From Ceratodon purpureus (taxonomy: Eukaryota > Streptophyta > Bryopsida > Pseudoditrichales > Ditrichaceae), in the NCBI GenBank assembly GCA_014871385.1, contig CM026426.1, forward strand, positions 57,128,089 to 57,192,088: a stretch of DNA of 64,000 bases. The letters are read 5' to 3'. Made by a program: the position numbers and the translations under genes. Position 1 is the stretch's first letter. Every line of letters begins with the position of its first letter. The notes under the pieces were generated by a model. That model did not search any database and had not been told where the DNA came from. It saw only the letters and a program-made list of their open reading frames with translations. Positions 60,040 through 64,000 of the stretch are shown here, piece by piece.

Positions 60040-63000
60040 CCCTATCTAGTACATCATCATCCTGCACTCATGAGATGTCACATGCAAGAATGGTTAGAGA
60101 TAATACTCCCTAAAGCGGTTATCCATCATTCCTAAAACATCAAAATTAAGCATCAACATCGTATGCCAAGACCATCTTGTTGCCACTTGTAAAACACAGA
60201 TGGTAATTATGGCCTACATTGAGAAACACTCAGTACCTGCTCTCTATCAGGTGCATTCTCATCCTCCTGTAAGATGCAATAAAAACCAGACAAAGGTTAG
60301 AAAGAAAACGCTGCAAATGACTGAAATTAGGAAAGTGTTCTTCAAAACAATAGTAAAATACTGAAAAGGGATCTATTATTTGAAGAAAAAAACAGTCTTC
60401 TTTAGATAATTGAAACGTCATAGATAAAACTTATCAGATAGCATGGTATCTTACATCTCCATCTTGCAAAGCTTCATCGTAGTCCGCATATGCCATATTA
60501 TCCAACAAAATCTAGAAAAGAAATATTATAAGTCATTAAACAAGTCAGTAAACACAATGTAGCCTACAATCGACATCAGACATCATAAAAGCGATGAATG
60601 TGTCCTTTATTCAAAGCTAATGGTTAACCCTTAAACCACAATTTGGGTCCTGGGTGGGCAGCCCGGGAGAAATCTAATTTTTTTTCCCCAAAAACCGGCT
60701 CTGCAGTGCACTATAGCGCCACTATAGCATTGCAGCACTGCTGAACTTCAGCTGCCCCAACCTCAAAACTTGTTCAATTTGATAACTTTGATTGCTTACC
60801 AACGATTCCACAATCTCTCAAATGAGGCAAAAATTTGGAATATAGATTGCTTTTTTAGTAGCTTTCCAACGCAACAAGTCTCGCTTGATTTGGTTGAGAA
60901 ATGAAACTTCTATCTCCAATTATTCCTTTAAACCAAGCTCGTGGGGCTGGCTCTGATGTTTAAGGGTTAAAATGATGTCATGAGTAGGGATTAGCTACTC
61001 ATTGAGAAAGCAATAGTAAATCTGAGTAGAAAACATTTACGTAGACTTACATCAATAAGACGTGGTAGAAAACCTCGCAGCAAATGAGGTGGCAGTTGCG
61101 CTTCACAAAATGCAAACGTAGAAGCAATGTCTAAAGTTAGTACCTCTTAGTCATGTGCAAGGAAGGATTGATCACGACTTTCAGGATTTGCCGCTGTATT
61201 CTCTTTTATCACAGTGCAAAACAAAAATCAACAGAAAGACGACTAGAACGAAGTTTTGGAATGAGACCCTATTTGCAAATATCTCAGTGTACCGGAACTC
61301 ACAAGCCTCCAACGCCACATCCCTATAGAGATCTTTATTAGCTTGAAGCATGTACTCAATCACATTTCTCATGTGAGGCTGCACTCACCAATAAATATGT
61401 CACTATACATTGTACCGTGCTAACCTAATGACAAGAGAAGACCTTGAATCTGACCTGACCCATATATGTCCACCCATCCTGAGACAACACCATAAATACT
61501 ATCCTGCATTCAATCAGACTACAGCAATCTCAACAGTTGATACTTATCTCGACTCTTGTGGATAACGCTGCAAATGAAAAATGTGTGCTTGCACATACCA
61601 ACAATTGAACTGCACCTCCAATTGTTGGGCATTAGGCTGCACCTCCAACAATTGAACTAAAGCCGCACATACCTGTCAATTTAACTTGAAATTAGAAAAC
61701 CTGTAAAACCCCATGTTCCAACAAAAAAGTGCAAACTATTTGCAAGGATCTTGATACTCATAAAATAGGCCAAGAAGAAACTTTGCATTATTACAACGCA
61801 GATACAGTAGGCATCAAACATCTAAATATGACGTAGTTGTCGACTCTGAACTAAAGTGAAAAAGAAAACAACATTCATACATACCAGCTTTCGCACATCT
61901 CCAGAACTATCATTTGCTAATGAAAAAAGCCTTGCAAGTATGTCCCCATGTTGATGAAAAGTGCCTGCAATCACATTATATTATTACAAGATGCAAGTAC
62001 GTATGCAACTTTCATGAATACAAAAGCTAAAGAGGATGAATCACTGCTCTCAGAAAGAAAGTTGTGGACAAAGACACAAATATTACGTAGTAGACAAGTA
62101 TTTCTGACTAAGTTAATATTCACTATGACTCCAAAATTTCAACTCTACTCCATCATCCATATTGACTAATCAAATATGTTCCTTACAGGGAAAAAAGGAA
62201 ACCAACTTACAGCGGGCAAAAAGACGATAAATTGGTTAACAGTACCCAAGGCCAACCTTCGCAACGTAGCATGTTTTGATCCAAAAAATTGCATTGGAAT
62301 TACAAAACGTCAGAAGTGAAAAGGATAATGATAGAGATTTAAGTACTCCAGCTATCCCTAATACCTATTCAACAAAACAGATACAAAACCTTTATCAATA
62401 CCTGAAGCAATCTAAGAATGAAGATAGCAATAGGGCGGTCTGCAAATCCTGGCACCTCCGAGTCAAGAATTTTGGGTAAATCCTTGGAAATCTGCACTTC
62501 ACCACGTCAATAGTCAACTATCTCTAGGGGAAAAATATTCTATGTACTAGTTGGCACCGTTCTAGCCATGACGTGCAATATATTTTGTTACGCCAAATGT
62601 CCCTACACTAGATTCTTGCAGGCTTGAAGACGGACGATCAACAATTGCAACCCATCGTACTATAATACATACTAGACTTATGATTTGAGCATAAAGATCA
62701 TGCCATCGCCACAGAAACTGCATAGAAAATACAGTTTCCATCCTATCATGTGCTGTAATTTCTAGAGTTTTCAGACGAGTACAGATATTAGCAACCACAG
62801 GCCATCCTCCAAAATGAGGCTAAGACAAATAGGCAGCAAGTGATTCAAGATCCTCCCGTGACACAATGAAAAAATCCATTCTGAAGGAATTAAACAAACC
62901 TTGAAAATAGCACCAAGCGCACCCTCCATATGATTGTAGTCATTGTTGTCTACGCATTGAACTAGTGCCTAGAGAACTTCTAGCCAACTCTGAAAACCCC

Positions 63001-63187
63001 CATTCTGCACCACAACACTTACTATAGTACCAACAGTTGTTCGAATACCGAAATCAAGAGATCCGAGACAAGGCACCACTTCCGCCTTCATGTACTGAAG
63101 ATGAGCGGGTTGAATTAAATGATAACTGCTCTTAAAATTATTCTTCAACAACAACCTCGCCGCTTGTCGAATATTGACTACGTCTCC
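60040..63187 (-). pseudogene. TRN1: Transportin-1 (karyopherin beta-2), N-terminal half, decayed
   Basis: Exons in order: 62900-63187 (NIRQAARLLLKNN, MKAEVVPCLGS, TTVGTIVSVVVQ, NDYNHMEGAL), 62402-62491 (LDSEVPGFADRPI), 62211-62288 (LRRLALGTVNQFIV), 61885-61964 (LANDSSGDVRKL), 61599-61672 (VCAALVQLLEVQP), 61293-61378 ([16 protein letters not shown]), 61051-61117 (CEAQLPPHLLRGFLPRLI), 60455-60511 (LLDNMAYADYDEALQDGD), 60237-60266 (EDENAPDREQ) and the start of the acidic-loop exon at 60,061 (DDDVLD), cut off at about 60,040. Lesions: TAG at 62,969-62,971 (CAG position), acceptor AG to AA before 62,288, a 1-nt deletion in the 61,964 exon, a local duplication at 61,600-61,660, acceptor AG to AC before 61,117, and EFW changed to EFR. 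The first exon was not found. The C-terminal half is at 28.4-33.9 kb. Confidence 0.88.
60624..60970. mobile_element. TTAA-flanked MITE, piggyBac-like (339 bp)
   Basis: TTAACCCTTAAAC occurs at both ends in inverted orientation (60,624 onward and complement of 60,970 backward), with TTAA as the flanking duplication. It lies in a transportin intron between the exons at 60,511 and 61,051. The interior is non-coding and includes TGCACTATAGCGCCACTATAG-like short repeats. The ends share TTAACCCnTAAA with the 858-bp element at 3.3 kb. Confidence 0.65.
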
Positions 63188-64000
63188 CTGCAAATTGACA
63201 AGAGGTCCAAACTCCAATGAGACAAGTCACCACTTACCCGCAAATAAGAGAAAAGGCAGAGCACATCATTATTCAAGCTAATACAAGAGATACAACTGAA
63301 CATAGTGAACTCGACAGCTTAACAACGATAATGCAGGTGACCTAGCCACTGACTAATCCAAGAGGTATAGTCTTCAAGGAGCGTGAGTCTGCTGACAATC
63401 GCAGCACAGTAGTAGCAACTATAACCTCAATCCAAACAAGCATTCAATTTCAACTCACGCAGCGTACAACCTGATTGATCCAAGGCCTACACTAAAGGCC
63501 AAACTCGTAAACTAAAATGTTTACTTACAGAATCGAGTTTTGTTAAGCAAAAAGCTCCATTAAGATCCGAAAGGACTGGTAAGAAGCCGCGTAGTAACTA
63601 GTTCATCGCCATTCGAAACTCCACGACTAAACCTACAAAATTAGGTCATCTAATGGCTACGCCCGCGCCACTACTACCACGCACTGCAACAAGTGTTCAG
63701 TTGATGAAGCTAAAAATGCTCACAACTTTGCGCCCATTTCACATATCCAGGTAATCATCATAATGTGTCGCTCACGGAGCCGAAACGCGGAGACTAAACT
63801 ACGTTTCTAAGGAAAATCGTAACATCGCTCTCTCTAACACAAACGAGAAGGCACCTAGATAGTACTCCTCCAACGCTGTCAAGTCAATCCGAGCAACACT
63901 ATTCCAATTCGATTACGGTGGATTTCCATACAATCAATTACAATCTCTTCCGCTTTCTCTCCATCTCTCTCAGCTGCTCCCATTCATCGCACCAAACCAC
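63188..64000. other. Upstream of transportin half; first exon not identified
   Basis: The transportin first exon (starting Met to about residue 60) should lie here on the minus strand or beyond the window. I see no open frame matching it. A minus-strand phrase SDLNGAFCLTKLDS near 63,590-63,535 is followed by a donor-like GTAAGT but cannot be assigned. Confidence 0.35.

Noticed and set aside
1..64000. CRISPR arrays, bacterial operons, rRNA genes
   Set aside because: No regular spaced repeats or conserved rRNA segments; intron-rich genes show a eukaryotic nuclear sequence.

Overview
This is nuclear DNA from a land plant, about 40% G+C. Genes are intron-rich with short GT-AG introns, and the rest is mostly transposon-derived. 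The best full-length gene is the plant RAD5/RAD5A DNA-repair helicase (20 coding exons). The family of decayed MULE/SWIM transposase relics and a Crypton-type tyrosine recombinase make me think of a non-seed plant (bryophyte, or lycophyte/fern); this is an inference from memory, not a search result.

Layout. 1-14.5 kb: gene-poor DNA holding a minisatellite, an 858-bp TTAA-flanked element, two head-to-head relics of one MULE-type transposase with a SWIM zinc finger (4.4-7.1 kb minus, 8.2-11.9 kb plus), and a near-perfect fold-back element (12.93-13.05 kb). 14.5-22.95 kb: RAD5 with a TGGGCC-type promoter region. 23-28.3 kb: a broken PTI1-like receptor kinase carrying a 277-bp MULE-type MITE with a 9-bp target duplication. 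28.4-63.2 kb: a transportin-1 (karyopherin beta-2) gene on the minus strand, cut in two inside one exon. Its C-terminal half lies at 28.4-33.9 kb and its N-terminal half at 60.0-63.2 kb; both carry nonsense or splice lesions, so it is a pseudogene.

The 26 kb between the transportin halves is a nest of transposons. The outer layer (33,943-59,917) has 27-bp imperfect terminal inverted repeats and sub-terminal repeats. It holds a Crypton-like tyrosine recombinase gene (minus), an intact second ORF that looks like a recombinase core-binding domain alone (35.1-35.6 kb), and a plus-strand gene with three in-frame stops (58.3-59.0 kb). The inner layer is a complete 15,461-bp CACTA (En/Spm) element (39,065-54,525) with matching TIRs and a 3-bp CAT target duplication, inserted in the recombinase gene just after its catalytic tyrosine. 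It encodes an apparently intact 1,200-aa TNP2-type transposase, a TNPA-like gene and at least one extra two-exon gene. A 388-bp MITE with perfect 34-bp TIRs sits in the same recombinase gene.

Inferred order: the transportin copy was hit by the tyrosine-recombinase element, which decayed and was then hit by a much younger CACTA element. Many nonsense codons in the older layers are the kind produced by C-to-T change (CAG/CAA/CGA/TGG to stop), as expected of methylated, silenced DNA; the CACTA transposase shows none.
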